A DNA stretch of 64,000 nt from assembly GCF_902459535.1 (NCBI RefSeq), contig NZ_LR699554.1:2480001-2544000 (forward strand), read 5' to 3'. The position numbers and the translations under genes are program-made. Below, one piece after another: positions 17,867 to 26,868 of this stretch. The notes beneath the pieces are model-generated. The model was not told the origin of the DNA. It did not search any database and worked only from the letters and a program-made list of their open reading frames with translations. This DNA is from Paraburkholderia dioscoreae (lineage in GTDB: Bacteria; Pseudomonadota; Gammaproteobacteria; Burkholderiales; Burkholderiaceae). Position 1 is the stretch's first letter; each line of letters opens with the position of its first letter.

Positions 17867-19024
17867 TCAAAACGCTGCCTGATAGATCGCAAGGGCGTCC
17901 TGCTCAGTGACCTCGCGAGGATTGTTGACCAGCAGGCGCGTCTGCCTCATGGCATCTGACGCCAGTGTTGCGAGTGCATCCTCTGGGATGCCGACGTCGC
18001 GAAGACGCTGTGCGACACCCAATTCGCGACTCAATGCCTGCACTTGGTCAATTAATGAGGACGCGCGCTCACGCAAAGGACAACGCGACAGCTCCGGGAA
18101 CAGTTCCGCAGCGAGCTCCGCATACATGCCATCGGCATGGCTCAGATTGAAGCGCATAACATGTGGAAGGATGAGCGCATTCGACAAACCATGTGGCACG
18201 TGATAGCGCGCGCCAACCGGATACGCGAGCGCATGCACCGCGGCCACCGGTGAATTCGCGAATGCCTGTCCAGCGAGACAGGAGCCAAGCAACATTGCAT
18301 TGCGGGCCGCCGCGTTTGCGCCGTCAAAAACCGCCGTACGAATATTCGCCCCCAGCAATCTCAAAGCCTGGAGCGCCAAAGTTTTCGAAATCGGATTGTT
18401 GTTCGTGGATGCCGAAGTGATGGCTTCGAGCGCATGAACGATTGCGTCGATACCAGTCGCGGCTGTCACCGCTGCGGGGAGACCCAGCGTCAATTCTCCG
18501 TCAAGGATCGCGATGTCGGGGAGAAGCAGCGGAGAGACGATGCCTTTCTTCTCCGATTCACCCGTCGTAACGATGGCAATGGGCGTGACTTCTGATCCAG
18601 TACCGGCAGTCGTCGGAATGAGCGCAAGCGGTAAGCGCGGGCCATTAGCAACGCGCACTCCATACGCTTCGGTCAGGTGGCCGTTGTTGCCGGCAAGCAA
18701 AGCTACGACCTTCGCTACGTCCATCGGTGAGCCACCGCCGATGCCAAGCACGCCAGTCACTCTTCTCTCCCTCGCCACCGCAAGCCCACCCAGAATGTTT
18801 GCCTCAGGTGGGTCCGCTGCGACATCGTCGTAGACGCTGACCTCGACGCCAGCACCGCGGAGATTCTCCTCCACCGGCGCGAGCAATCCCACTTTGCGAA
18901 TACCGGCGTCGGTAACGATGAGTATCCGTTGTCCCAACGTCGGTTTAACGATTGTCGCAACGTCCTTGCTGATACCGGAGCCGCAGCGGATTGATGGCGT
19001 GGTTTCAAACGAGAAGGGATCCAT
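17867..19024 (-). CDS. iron-containing alcohol dehydrogenase
   Basis: 385 residues of the group III (Fe) ADH family. The NAD-binding GGGSPMDVAKVVALL is near residue 95 and TAGTGSEVTPIAIV follows. Metal-binding His residues appear in VHALAYPVGARYHVPHG. Good AGAGG before the ATG. Family members include 4-hydroxybutyrate and 1,3-propanediol dehydrogenases. Placed between an esterase and an omega-oxo acid dehydrogenase, it most likely oxidises an omega-hydroxy acid to its semialdehyde. Confidence 0.88.
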   Translation of the reverse strand: MDPFSFETTPSIRCGSGISKDVATIVKPTLGQRILIVTDAGIRKVGLLAPVEENLRGAGVEVSVYDDVAADPPEANILGGLAVARERRVTGVLGIGGGSPMDVAKVVALLAGNNGHLTEAYGVRVANGPRLPLALIPTTAGTGSEVTPIAIVTTGESEKKGIVSPLLLPDIAILDGELTLGLPAAVTAATGIDAIVHALEAITSASTNNNPISKTLALQALRLLGANIRTAVFDGANAAARNAMLLGSCLAGQAFANSPVAAVHALAYPVGARYHVPHGLSNALILPHVMRFNLSHADGMYAELAAELFPELSRCPLRERASSLIDQVQALSRELGVAQRLRDVGIPEDALATLASDAMRQTRLLVNNPREVTEQDALAIYQAAF

Positions 19025-19131
19025 TCTTGCCTCTAGAATTTTTAAATACTGCTTCTTTCGCTGCGTATCGGTTCGATCATTTCGCCCAATGCGCAGGTGA
19101 AACAGTTCGCCGAGCAGGCGGGAGGACTTTG

Positions 19132-20151
19132 TCAGACTCGCACTTGATCTTCTGACGACGTAGTGTCGGTGGAGTCTCGCCGCAATGGCGAGCGCACGGG
19201 AACGTCGTTCAGCATGAACTTCTGCCGCGTGTAGGCCGATGCCCAGTCGAGCACAGTCCGCGCCGTGTTCATACGAAGACCGAGCGTAAGGAACCCGTGA
19301 ATCTGGTCTGCGAGATGGAGGTGGTTGACACGTACCCCAGCGTCCTGCAGTCGGCGTGCGTATGCCGTGCCTTCTTCACACAACGGGTCGAAACCCGACG
19401 TGACAATCAACGTATCGGGCGATGCAGTCAGATCCAGAGCATTCAAGGGTGCGAGGCGCACATCGTCTGCGTCAAGGGCGCGCTGTACGTAGTGGTCACG
19501 GAACCAACGCATGGTGACGGACGTGAAGGGCAAGCCGGACGCAACGCGAGAATAACCCGCGGATTCAGCCGCGAGGTCAGTTACCGGATAGAACAACAGT
19601 TGTAGCTTCGGCCGGATCTCTTTCGGGTAATCGCCGGCAGACAGAGAGACGAATGTCGCAAGAAAGCCGCCCGCGCTATCGCCGACAACACCTAACCGGG
19701 AAGCGTCGATGCCCAGCCCGTCTGCATTCTGCGCGATCCACTGGTATGAAGCGAGCGCGTCATCGATAGCAGCTGGAAACGGATGTTCAGGCGCCAACCG
19801 GTAGTCCACCGCCACTATCCGGCAGCCTGACGCGCGCGCAAGTTCACGGCAGATCGAATCATGCGTGTCCAGTGAGCCAACGACCCAGCCACCGCCGTGA
19901 AAGAAAACAAGTCCCGGTGCCAAAGACCGTTCCGATTCCACTGTCCAGTATGAGCGGAGATTAAGCGGCCCCGTTGAAGTATGCGCGACCATGTCTGCTG
20001 TCGCTACCGAGGCGTCGCGCTGTAATCCGTTCATTTCGCAGCCCAGCGCGTATGCGACTCGCGCTTCCGGCACGGGCAACTGGAACAATGGCGGCCGCTT
20101 AGCGCGTTCCACCAGGTCCAGATAGGCCAGGACGTCCGGCTCCAAGCTCAT
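19132..20151 (-). CDS. alpha/beta hydrolase (HSL-family esterase/lactonase)
   Basis: 339 residues. The oxyanion motif FFHGGGWVVGS and nucleophile elbow GDSAGGFLA mark the hormone-sensitive-lipase family. The catalytic Asp is in GFDPLCEEG and the His in QIHGFLTLG. A strong GGAGGAG precedes the start. It begins 48 bases after the Baeyer-Villiger monooxygenase gene, so the natural substrate is probably the ester or lactone which that enzyme makes, giving an omega-hydroxy acid. The same gene order is known from cyclopentanol and cyclohexanol pathways (cpn, chn). Confidence 0.87.
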   Translation of the reverse strand: MSLEPDVLAYLDLVERAKRPPLFQLPVPEARVAYALGCEMNGLQRDASVATADMVAHTSTGPLNLRSYWTVESERSLAPGLVFFHGGGWVVGSLDTHDSICRELARASGCRIVAVDYRLAPEHPFPAAIDDALASYQWIAQNADGLGIDASRLGVVGDSAGGFLATFVSLSAGDYPKEIRPKLQLLFYPVTDLAAESAGYSRVASGLPFTSVTMRWFRDHYVQRALDADDVRLAPLNALDLTASPDTLIVTSGFDPLCEEGTAYARRLQDAGVRVNHLHLADQIHGFLTLGLRMNTARTVLDWASAYTRQKFMLNDVPVRSPLRRDSTDTTSSEDQVRV

Positions 20152-20199
20152 GTATCTCCTCCCTTTGAAGGTTCAGAGAAGCCTCGCTCCTCACCAATA

Positions 20200-21681
20200 T
20201 CAGCTTTGGCGGATGGCCTCGGCAGCGGACAAAGCCATGAATTCGTCGCTAACGAAGCTGCGAGTCTTGTCATGGTATTGGTGTACGGTACCAGACCAGT
20301 TGTTGATAACTTTCCCCGACGCATTTTTGTACCAGCTATTGCAATCCCCCGACCACGCCGCGTCGTCCATTTCACTTTGCAACTCTGCGTTGAAACGGGC
20401 AACGACGGTCGGCCGTACCTCCAAGGCCTCAACACCAAGGTTCTCCTGTGCGGCCAGAGCCTGAATAACGTACCCGAACTGCGCCTCGAGCATCGATAAA
20501 ATGGAGTTGTGACCCAGGTTTGTGTTGGGGCCGTACATAACAAAGAAATTCGGGAACCCACTCACACACATCCCGAGGTAGGCATACGCGCCTTCCTTCC
20601 AGGTATCCCGGAGGCTGTGCCCTTCGCGCCCGAAAACATCGACAGGTCCCTGGAACGATTGCGTTTCGAATCCGGTTCCGTAAATGATGACGTCGACCGG
20701 ACGCAATTCGCCGTCGGCTGTGACGATACCTTCCGGCTCGATGCGAGAAACTCCTGACGTAACAAGCGATACGTTATCGCGCAGGATAGCGGGGAAGTAG
20801 TCGTCGGACCGCAAAATTCGCTTGCAGCCGAGCGGATAGTCGGGTGTGAGCTTTTTTCGCAGTTCCTGGTCCGGCACCTGGTTTCGCAAATGCTCGATCG
20901 CTATACGCTCAAGCTCCTCAGCCTCTGCGCTACCCTGTTTCATCCGCAGGAACGTGGTCTCGCGCCATTCGAACAGTTCCTCGCGATGAGTCGCGAAGTA
21001 GTCGGGGATCGTGCAATAGTCCCTGATTTCCTTCTCCGTATAAGGACGGTCCATGCGGGGAACAACCCAGTTGGGACTACGCTGGAAAACGTCGAGGTGC
21101 CCAACAATAGGTGCGATCTCCGGAATGTACTGCACGGCACTCGCGGCATTGCCGATACTCGCAACTCGCTTGCCGGCCAGGTCGATGTCGTGTCTCCAGC
21201 GGGCCGAATGGAACTGAACACCCTTGAACGTTTCTTGCCCTTCAATGACTGGAGTTTGCGGCCGGTTGAGCTGCCCCCACGCAGCGACGAAATTGCGAGC
21301 GGTTAGCACGCTGCCATCGGCAAGCTCGACACTCCACAGGAGCCTCTCGTCATCCCACCTTACCGATGTGACCTTCGTTCGCAACCGGATATACGGACGA
21401 AGGCCATTATCGTCGACAATACGCTTCATGTAAGCGAGGATTTCCGGCTGCCGCGCGTAAACTCGACTGACAGTCGGATGGAGAGCGAACGAAAAGCAAT
21501 AAAGATGCGATTCCGTGTCGCATCCAGAGCCCGGATAGGTGTTGTCGCGCCACGTACCGCCAATGTCATCGGCCTGCTCAAGAATAGCGAAATTGCGCTT
21601 CCCTGCTTCCAACAGTTTCACACCAAGTCCGATTCCGCTGAAACCGGCACCCAAAACGATGACATCGAGGTGGCTCTTCAT
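20200..21681 (-). CDS. type I Baeyer-Villiger monooxygenase / FAD-containing monooxygenase
   Basis: 493 residues. The FAD motif GAGFSGIGLGVKLLEAG starts near residue 10, and DIGGTWRDNTYPGSGCD follows as in cyclohexanone monooxygenases. The Baeyer-Villiger fingerprint FxGxxxHxxxW is present as FKGVQFHSARWRHD. A second Rossmann motif (SIGNAASAVQYIPEIA) binds NADPH. GGAG lies 7 bases before the ATG at 21681, so the 30-residue upstream extension is rejected. It converts a ketone to an ester or lactone using O2. The product fits the neighbouring esterase. Confidence 0.9.
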   Translation of the reverse strand: MKSHLDVIVLGAGFSGIGLGVKLLEAGKRNFAILEQADDIGGTWRDNTYPGSGCDTESHLYCFSFALHPTVSRVYARQPEILAYMKRIVDDNGLRPYIRLRTKVTSVRWDDERLLWSVELADGSVLTARNFVAAWGQLNRPQTPVIEGQETFKGVQFHSARWRHDIDLAGKRVASIGNAASAVQYIPEIAPIVGHLDVFQRSPNWVVPRMDRPYTEKEIRDYCTIPDYFATHREELFEWRETTFLRMKQGSAEAEELERIAIEHLRNQVPDQELRKKLTPDYPLGCKRILRSDDYFPAILRDNVSLVTSGVSRIEPEGIVTADGELRPVDVIIYGTGFETQSFQGPVDVFGREGHSLRDTWKEGAYAYLGMCVSGFPNFFVMYGPNTNLGHNSILSMLEAQFGYVIQALAAQENLGVEALEVRPTVVARFNAELQSEMDDAAWSGDCNSWYKNASGKVINNWSGTVHQYHDKTRSFVSDEFMALSAAEAIRQS

Positions 21682-21802
21682 GCAACATCTCCAGTCTTTA
21701 AGTCTACAAAGCTTTTTTAAATTCACACGGAAGGCGAAACGCACGCTGCTCGTTGCGTTGATTTCCGACAAGCGTCCGCGTTACCGCGACGAACTCACGA
21801 CG

Positions 21803-22609
21803 TCACAACTCATCTTCTACGGAGTAACGCCCGAGCGTCTCACCACCGTCGACCGGAATCAGTGCACCATGGATGTAGCTCGATTCATCGCTTGCGAGAA
21901 ACACCGCGAGATTCGCGACGTCATCCACTTCGCCCCACCGCTTGAGCGGAATGGATTCAGCGAATGCCTTTACGTAGTTGGAGTCGTCAAAATGCCCGCG
22001 GGTCATAGAGGTTTTGGCATACGTAGGGCAGATGCCGTTGGCCCGAATACCATCCTTTCCGTATTCGATCGCCACGCATTTAGTCAGACTCGACACCGCA
22101 CCCTTCGAGATGTTGTAGACCGACTGCTTAGGATGTCCGCTGATGCCAGCAGTTGAAACAATATTGACGATCGTTCCCCCGCCGCTTTTCAGAAACGCCT
22201 TGATGGCTTCCTGGCAGCCGAACCACGTCCCTTTCAGGTTGACATCCCAACATGCATCCAGGTCCTTCTCGTCAAACTCGTGAACGAACTTCCCCGCGCG
22301 ATAGATGCCGGCGTTGTTCACAATGACGTCGAGTTTGCCGAAGTGTTCAATCGTGCGATCGACCAGTTCCGAGACCTGCTGCCGCCTTGTTACGTCGCAA
22401 GTTGCAAAGAATGCTTCGCCGCCGTTCTTCGCAATCTCCTCCACCGTCGTCGCGGCGGATTTATCTTCAAATCCTCCGGGATTACGGCCTTCATGGAGGT
22501 CGGCGACCACGACTTTCGCCCCCTCTCTCGCGAAATGGACCGCGATTGCGCGCCCGATTCCACTGCTCGCACCGGTGACGATCGCTACTTTGTCGTTGAG
22601 TCGACTCAT
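21803..22609 (-). CDS. SDR family oxidoreductase
   Basis: 268 residues. It has TGASSGIGRAIAVHFAREGA, VNNAGIYRAG, the catalytic Ser in NIVSTAGISG and the active-site YNISKGAV. It ends HGALIPVDGGETLGRYSVEDEL, slightly longer than usual. AAAGG lies 5 bases upstream of the start. Two SDR genes lie in tandem just upstream of the monooxygenase, as in cyclic alcohol pathways where a secondary alcohol is first oxidised to the ketone. The substrate is not proven. Confidence 0.87.
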   Translation of the reverse strand: MSRLNDKVAIVTGASSGIGRAIAVHFAREGAKVVVADLHEGRNPGGFEDKSAATTVEEIAKNGGEAFFATCDVTRRQQVSELVDRTIEHFGKLDVIVNNAGIYRAGKFVHEFDEKDLDACWDVNLKGTWFGCQEAIKAFLKSGGGTIVNIVSTAGISGHPKQSVYNISKGAVSSLTKCVAIEYGKDGIRANGICPTYAKTSMTRGHFDDSNYVKAFAESIPLKRWGEVDDVANLAVFLASDESSYIHGALIPVDGGETLGRYSVEDEL

Positions 22610-22647
22610 ATCAGCCTTTTATCGTTCAATACCTTCTGCTAGCCGCA

Positions 22648-23463
22648 TTAGCGGGCAACGAATCCGCCGTCCACGGTAAGCATGGAGCCAGTCATCCATT
22701 CCGCGTCATCCGATGCGAGAAAGAGTGCTGCTTTCGCAACATCTTCAACCGTGCCCAAACGAGGCCATGGTGTGAGTCCATGCAACCACTTGCTCGTCGC
22801 CTCATCCTCGAGGGCGGAACGAACCATGGATGTCGCGAGAAAGCCAGGACAAATAGCGTTCACGTTGATCCGATGTTCGGCAAAGTCGATTGCGATTTCC
22901 TTCGTGAGCCCGACAACCGCCGCCTTCGAAGCGCAATATGCGGGCTCCTTGGCAAGTCCGACGAGACCGGCCATCGATGCCATATTGACAACCCGTCCGC
23001 GAAGAACGCCGCCATTGGCCAACTTGACCGGCTCCTGCTTCAAGAACTGCTCGATTGCGTATTTGCAACCCAGCCATACGCCTTTTACATTGACGGCCAT
23101 AGTGATATCGAAGTCTTCTTCGCGTTCCTCGACCACCGTAGCGAAGTCGAACGCGACGCCCGCGTTGTTCACCATCACGTCGAGGCGCCCGAACCTTTCC
23201 ACCGCAGCGGCTACTAGCGATTTAACGTCATTTGCTCGAGTCACATCGCTTGACACGAAGTGTGCGGAACCGCCTCGCTGCACGATCAGGTCATCCGTGT
23301 CGATATTTAGGTCGGGCTCGTAGCCATCCGCATTTGCCGACTTACGAATGTCCGAGCACACAACCGACGCTCCCTCCCTTGCAAACGCGAGTGCCACCGC
23401 ACGGCCGATACCAGAGCTAGCGCCTGTAACCACGGCTACGCGGCCTTGTAATTTCAACGTCAT
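22648..23463 (-). CDS. SDR family oxidoreductase
   Basis: 271 residues from MTLKLQGRVAVVTGASSG. The protein has VNNAGVAFDFATVVEE, the Ser in NMASMAGLVG, the catalytic YCASKAAV and the end MTGSMLTVDGGFVA. AGGAG lies about 9 bases before the ATG; a TTG codon 18 bases upstream is less likely. Its start is 130 bases from the 19-bp motif at 23594. It is 38 bases from the second SDR and probably opens the operon that runs through the monooxygenase, the esterase and the dehydrogenases. Confidence 0.86.
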   Translation of the reverse strand: MTLKLQGRVAVVTGASSGIGRAVALAFAREGASVVCSDIRKSANADGYEPDLNIDTDDLIVQRGGSAHFVSSDVTRANDVKSLVAAAVERFGRLDVMVNNAGVAFDFATVVEEREEDFDITMAVNVKGVWLGCKYAIEQFLKQEPVKLANGGVLRGRVVNMASMAGLVGLAKEPAYCASKAAVVGLTKEIAIDFAEHRINVNAICPGFLATSMVRSALEDEATSKWLHGLTPWPRLGTVEDVAKAALFLASDDAEWMTGSMLTVDGGFVAR

Positions 23464-23770
23464 TAACGAGTGCTCCTGCAAGGGATTTCATGGATGCGCG
23501 GTGACGAATTTAAATGCGCTAAGTGTTTCGCAAGATAAGCTGGAGTCACCGTGCCGATCTTTTAAAAATATTATTCAGTCGCGACCTCACAAGACATGTT
23601 CGAGACGGCCAATATGTTTCGACCAGTGGCCACTTGCAGGGACGACCAGGCACGTTTGCGATGCGAGCACGCGTGGAGGTGCCGCACCACCCACCCGCCA
23701 GATGTGTGGTCGCCACGCACGTTCGAAAAGATTAGTCGGCCCCCGGAATTGGAAAACCAACGGTTTCAGG
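23464..23770. promoter_or_regulatory. intergenic control region with second copy of 19-bp motif
   Basis: About 300 bases without a gene. It holds ACATGTTCGAGACGGCCAA at 23594-23612, a degenerate second half (ATGTTTCGACC...GGCCA) directly after it, and an AT-rich tract (TTTTAAAAATATTATTC at 23560-23578) that suits a promoter for the SDR gene. The tandem arrangement suggests two protein-binding sites about 18 bases apart. Confidence 0.45.
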
Positions 23771-24754
23771 CTACTTTATGTACTTAACTTCTGTGCCGAG
23801 CCAACCGTCCCAGCGCTTCGACCAGTAGAGGTTATGCAACTTCGTCGTCAGAGGACCAGGCCCGCTCTCTCCGCCAAGAACAACTCCGTCGACGCTGTTG
23901 ACCGGCATAATGCCGCCTGCAGTCGAAGTTAAAAACGCCTCGTCTGCCTCCCGCAGTTCACTGGCGTTGACGGCGCGGATGTGGATGGAGACTCCGAGCT
24001 CAGCGGCAATTTCCAGCGTGGTTTTTCGGGTAATGCCTTCAAGACAGCCAGAGTCAGGAGTGAACAATTCTCCGTTCTTTATAAAGAAGATATTTACCCC
24101 TGGTCCTTCGGTAAGATTCCCATCGGCATCGCACAGAACGCTCCACTCCCGGCCCTGCTCCCCTGCTTCGAACAATGACAGTTTCAGGTCCATCCAGTGG
24201 AAATTTTTTGCCGTCGGATCCACCGAATTCGGCGGAATGCGGATGTACCGCTTGCTCACGAGCAAGTCCAGCCCACGCTCACGTTGCTCGTCGCTTGCGA
24301 TAAACCGGTAGGGAATGGCGAATGCATAGAACCGGTTTTCATAGCTAGCCGGATTCGTACGCTTTGCGGGCGTCGGGCCACGGGTCACCGCCCACCAAAC
24401 GTATGCCTCGCGGGTGCCCGCAAGCGCGACAAGCTCGCTCAGGATTTTTGCTGTTGCATTCCTGTCATGCGGATTGCGCAGATAGAACTTTTCACAAGCG
24501 CTTTCGAAACGGTCGAGATGATCGTCCAGCCGGAAGAATAAGCCCTTGCTTACGCTCACGACATCGTACGCACCGTCGGCCTGCATGAATCCGCCGTCGG
24601 TAATCGGAATACTAGCCTCATCAATGGGACAGAACTTGCCGTTGACGTATGCGCTACCATGGTCGAATTCCGGCGCGTAGTCGACACGTGCATGCAACGG
24701 ATCGGTCAGCATGATGTTTGCGGCGGGGGTGATTGTCATAGCTATCGTGTCCAT
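23771..24754 (-). CDS. fold-type IV aminotransferase resembling (R)-amine transaminases
   Basis: 327 residues from MDTIAMTITPAANIML. The fold-IV features are visible: YVNGKFCPIDEASIPITDGG, FFRLDDHLDRF, the Schiff-base Lys in SVDPTAKNFHWMDLK, EGPGVNIFFI and GITRKTTLEIAAELGV, then TSTAGGIMPVNSVDG. Compared from memory with (R)-selective amine transaminases (Arthrobacter/Aspergillus type), segments such as RLDDH, IDPxxKNFxW and GITRKTVLEIA line up without gaps. It is less like BCAT or D-alanine transaminase. It may remove the amino group from a chiral amine and give the ketone for the monooxygenase. The start has only a weak ribosome site; MTITPA at 24739 is an alternative. Confidence 0.82.
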   Translation of the reverse strand: MDTIAMTITPAANIMLTDPLHARVDYAPEFDHGSAYVNGKFCPIDEASIPITDGGFMQADGAYDVVSVSKGLFFRLDDHLDRFESACEKFYLRNPHDRNATAKILSELVALAGTREAYVWWAVTRGPTPAKRTNPASYENRFYAFAIPYRFIASDEQRERGLDLLVSKRYIRIPPNSVDPTAKNFHWMDLKLSLFEAGEQGREWSVLCDADGNLTEGPGVNIFFIKNGELFTPDSGCLEGITRKTTLEIAAELGVSIHIRAVNASELREADEAFLTSTAGGIMPVNSVDGVVLGGESGPGPLTTKLHNLYWSKRWDGWLGTEVKYIK

Positions 24755-25100
24755 ACTGCTGCTCAGGATAAATTGCCGGCGCGTCCGAGATGCGCCGGCA
24801 TACCGATAGATGATAGGGCCGCAATCAACCGGCGCCATGTCGGGAAAGGCCAACTGGTGACGCGCCGTGGCCACGTTAGCGGTATCGAGCTACCGCTTCA
24901 ATCGGCCATCGCGCACTTGCAGCTTCGACCCTTGCATTGAACGAAAGCAGAGATTGTATTTTTATTGTCGTCAGGATTCCGTCGTCAGCAAACGATCAGG
25001 CCAGTTTCACGGTTGTCGGCCTTAGATTTCTATTTTTAGCATTGCAGCATCGACACCCGCGCGGCGGTAATTCCACTTCAAGTAGCGGACGCCAAAATAG
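24755..25100. promoter_or_regulatory. leader and upstream region of the transaminase gene
   Basis: No gene is seen here. It contains a GC-rich inverted repeat at 24775-24799 (GCCGGCGC, 9-base spacer, GCGCCGGC) that ends 21 bases before the start codon. It also has an AT-rich tract around 24953-24968 that could hold the promoter. The hairpin has no T tract after it, so an operator or a translation-blocking structure is as likely as an attenuator. Confidence 0.4.
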
Positions 25101-26573
25101 CTAGAGAGCGCCGCCTCTGACCTTGCCCGCCCCTCCGCGAGCAATCTCCAACGACACACTCGTAATCAGGTCCAAAACAGCATCCAGCGCGGGGGTCAAC
25201 CGCCCGGCGCTGTATGTGTAGACCATCAAACCCTCAAGCTGTGCCGCGATAAGCGTTGCCCGCGCAAAGCACTCCCGCCCGGACGCTTCGGGGTCGATCT
25301 CACGGACGAGACTGACGTAAATCTGCCGATATTCGGCGTAGGACCTGCTCAGAAGCTGGTGGGTGATCGCGGAGTGCTCGGCCAAGGCAAACATCTCAAA
25401 GGAAAATCGGCACACACGCGGATCGCAAGCCTCCACGAAAACGTCTTCAATAATTTCGCGCAGACGATCGATTGCATTCTTGTCGCTCGGCTTACCCATC
25501 TCCGACCAGCGGTCGTAGTAGGCGGAAAACAGCGCATTGATGGTAGAGCTCAGAAGGTCGTCATGAGTCGGGAAATAATGTTGGAGCCCTGAAGCCAACA
25601 TTCCAACCTCTTTCGCGATGCGCGCCAGTGTGAAATTCCCGTATCCCTCGGACGCGAGCACATTGGCTGCTGCGGCCACAATTTCATTTATCTTCGCCTC
25701 ACGCTTGCGACTCTGCATAGTCGGGCGAAGATAACTTGGCTCCGAGGCGTTCCGTCTAACGGTAATTTCGTAGTGCCCTCGGCTGATGTGCGTTTCGGAG
25801 CCAAACAAGCTTTCCCGGGCGACGTTCTGCGTGCGCGGCAGATCCTTTGCCGGTCCAATGTTCTGCTTTTCGCTGAACTCACTGCTTGGGCCCTTACCGG
25901 CGAGACCGGCAATCGCCTTGACACTTCGCTTGGTGGTGCGCGCGAACTCCTCGAAATCCTTCTCGGAATCGTCACTACGCGCCGCAAATATCATCATGCC
26001 CTCCGCCTGCGCTGTAAGCACGGATGCCCGCGCTTTGCACTCGTCAGGCGAGAGGTCAGGGTTAATTTCCGCAAGCAGCTTCGCAAATATGCCCCTGTAC
26101 TCCTCGTAAGCTCGTTCGACCAGCACCGATACGTACGATTCGTGCTGGGCGAATGCCCACGTTTCGAAGAGGAACTTCTCCGCGTCGGACGACTTGTTGA
26201 TGTCCTCAAAAATCTGCTCAATGAGTGCCGCGCACCTGCGCTGAGCGGTCACTCCGACACGCGTCGCTATGCCGAGGTACGTTTCAAGGTAGCCCCTCAG
26301 GAATCTCTCAATGATGATGGACAGCAGTTCGTCTTTGTCCGGAAAGTAATACTGAAGATTGCTAAGGGTGAGACCGGCACGCGCAGCAACCTTCCGCGTA
26401 GCGAAGCCCGCATAACCTTCCTCCCGAAAAATTTGAGTCGCGGCATCAAGAATTTCGGCGATACGGCGTTCACGATTGCGCCGCTGCACCGAACCGGCGC
26501 CCGCGGCACCATCCTGGGTTTCTGTTGAATCGACTTGAGCACCAGACTTCGCCGGCAAGTGAGCGTCTCTCAC
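25101..26573 (-). CDS. tandem double TetR-family regulator
   Basis: 490 residues, about twice the usual TetR length, with two complete TetR units in one frame. Unit one: HTH at about 35-85 (ILDAATQIFREEGYAGFATR, AARAGLTLSNLQYYFPDKDE), then an all-helical domain ending near 220. A polar linker with ITVRRNASEPSYLRP leads to unit two: HTH at about 290-340 (IVAAAANVLASEGYGNFTLA, AKEVGMLASGLQHYFPTHDD), again followed by a ligand domain. Both ligand domains resemble each other (AFAQHESYVSVLVERAYEEY against ALAEHSAITHQLLSRSYAEY), so the gene arose by duplication. A 15-bp perfect palindrome lies just upstream of its start, which suggests autoregulation. Confidence 0.9.
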   Translation of the reverse strand: MRDAHLPAKSGAQVDSTETQDGAAGAGSVQRRNRERRIAEILDAATQIFREEGYAGFATRKVAARAGLTLSNLQYYFPDKDELLSIIIERFLRGYLETYLGIATRVGVTAQRRCAALIEQIFEDINKSSDAEKFLFETWAFAQHESYVSVLVERAYEEYRGIFAKLLAEINPDLSPDECKARASVLTAQAEGMMIFAARSDDSEKDFEEFARTTKRSVKAIAGLAGKGPSSEFSEKQNIGPAKDLPRTQNVARESLFGSETHISRGHYEITVRRNASEPSYLRPTMQSRKREAKINEIVAAAANVLASEGYGNFTLARIAKEVGMLASGLQHYFPTHDDLLSSTINALFSAYYDRWSEMGKPSDKNAIDRLREIIEDVFVEACDPRVCRFSFEMFALAEHSAITHQLLSRSYAEYRQIYVSLVREIDPEASGRECFARATLIAAQLEGLMVYTYSAGRLTPALDAVLDLITSVSLEIARGGAGKVRGGAL

Positions 26574-26587
26574 GGAACCATTCCCCT

Positions 26588-26602
26588 ATGTCCAATGGAC
26601 AT
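26588..26602. promoter_or_regulatory. palindrome ATGTCCA-A-TGGACAT, probable TetR operator
   Basis: A perfect 7+1+7 inverted repeat, 14 bases upstream of the TetR start codon. Its symmetry and place are those expected for an autoregulatory TetR operator. It lies in the 295-base gap between the divergent TetR and AraC genes. Confidence 0.6.
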
Positions 26603-26700
26603 TATAGGTCAAAACACCCATTCTATTCAATCTTACAAAAAACAATCTGTTCCTACAGAGCACCAACGTACGATACTCATTACGCACTGCTTCAGGGCAT

Positions 26701-26723
26701 GAATCCCCGTATATAGGGGATTC
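26701..26723. promoter_or_regulatory. inverted repeat GAATCCCC-7-GGGGATTC
   Basis: A perfect 8-base inverted repeat around GTATATA in the divergent TetR/AraC intergenic region. The spacing between half-site centres is about 15 bases, so they sit at similar positions on nearby helix faces and a dimeric regulator could bind. It could also overlap a -10 box through TATATA. It differs from the palindrome at 26588, so two regulators may meet here. Confidence 0.5.
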
Positions 26724-26868
26724 TACCTGTGCCGCGCTTTTATTTTTCCCTTGATTTCTTGGTCGTCGCACCTCTAGACTTAGGTCACTTCACCAAATTA
26801 TTTGTCATTTGATGCACCTTTGGTTGCAGGCGAACGACAACAATGCTGAAAGCGCCTACGGAGCGAGC

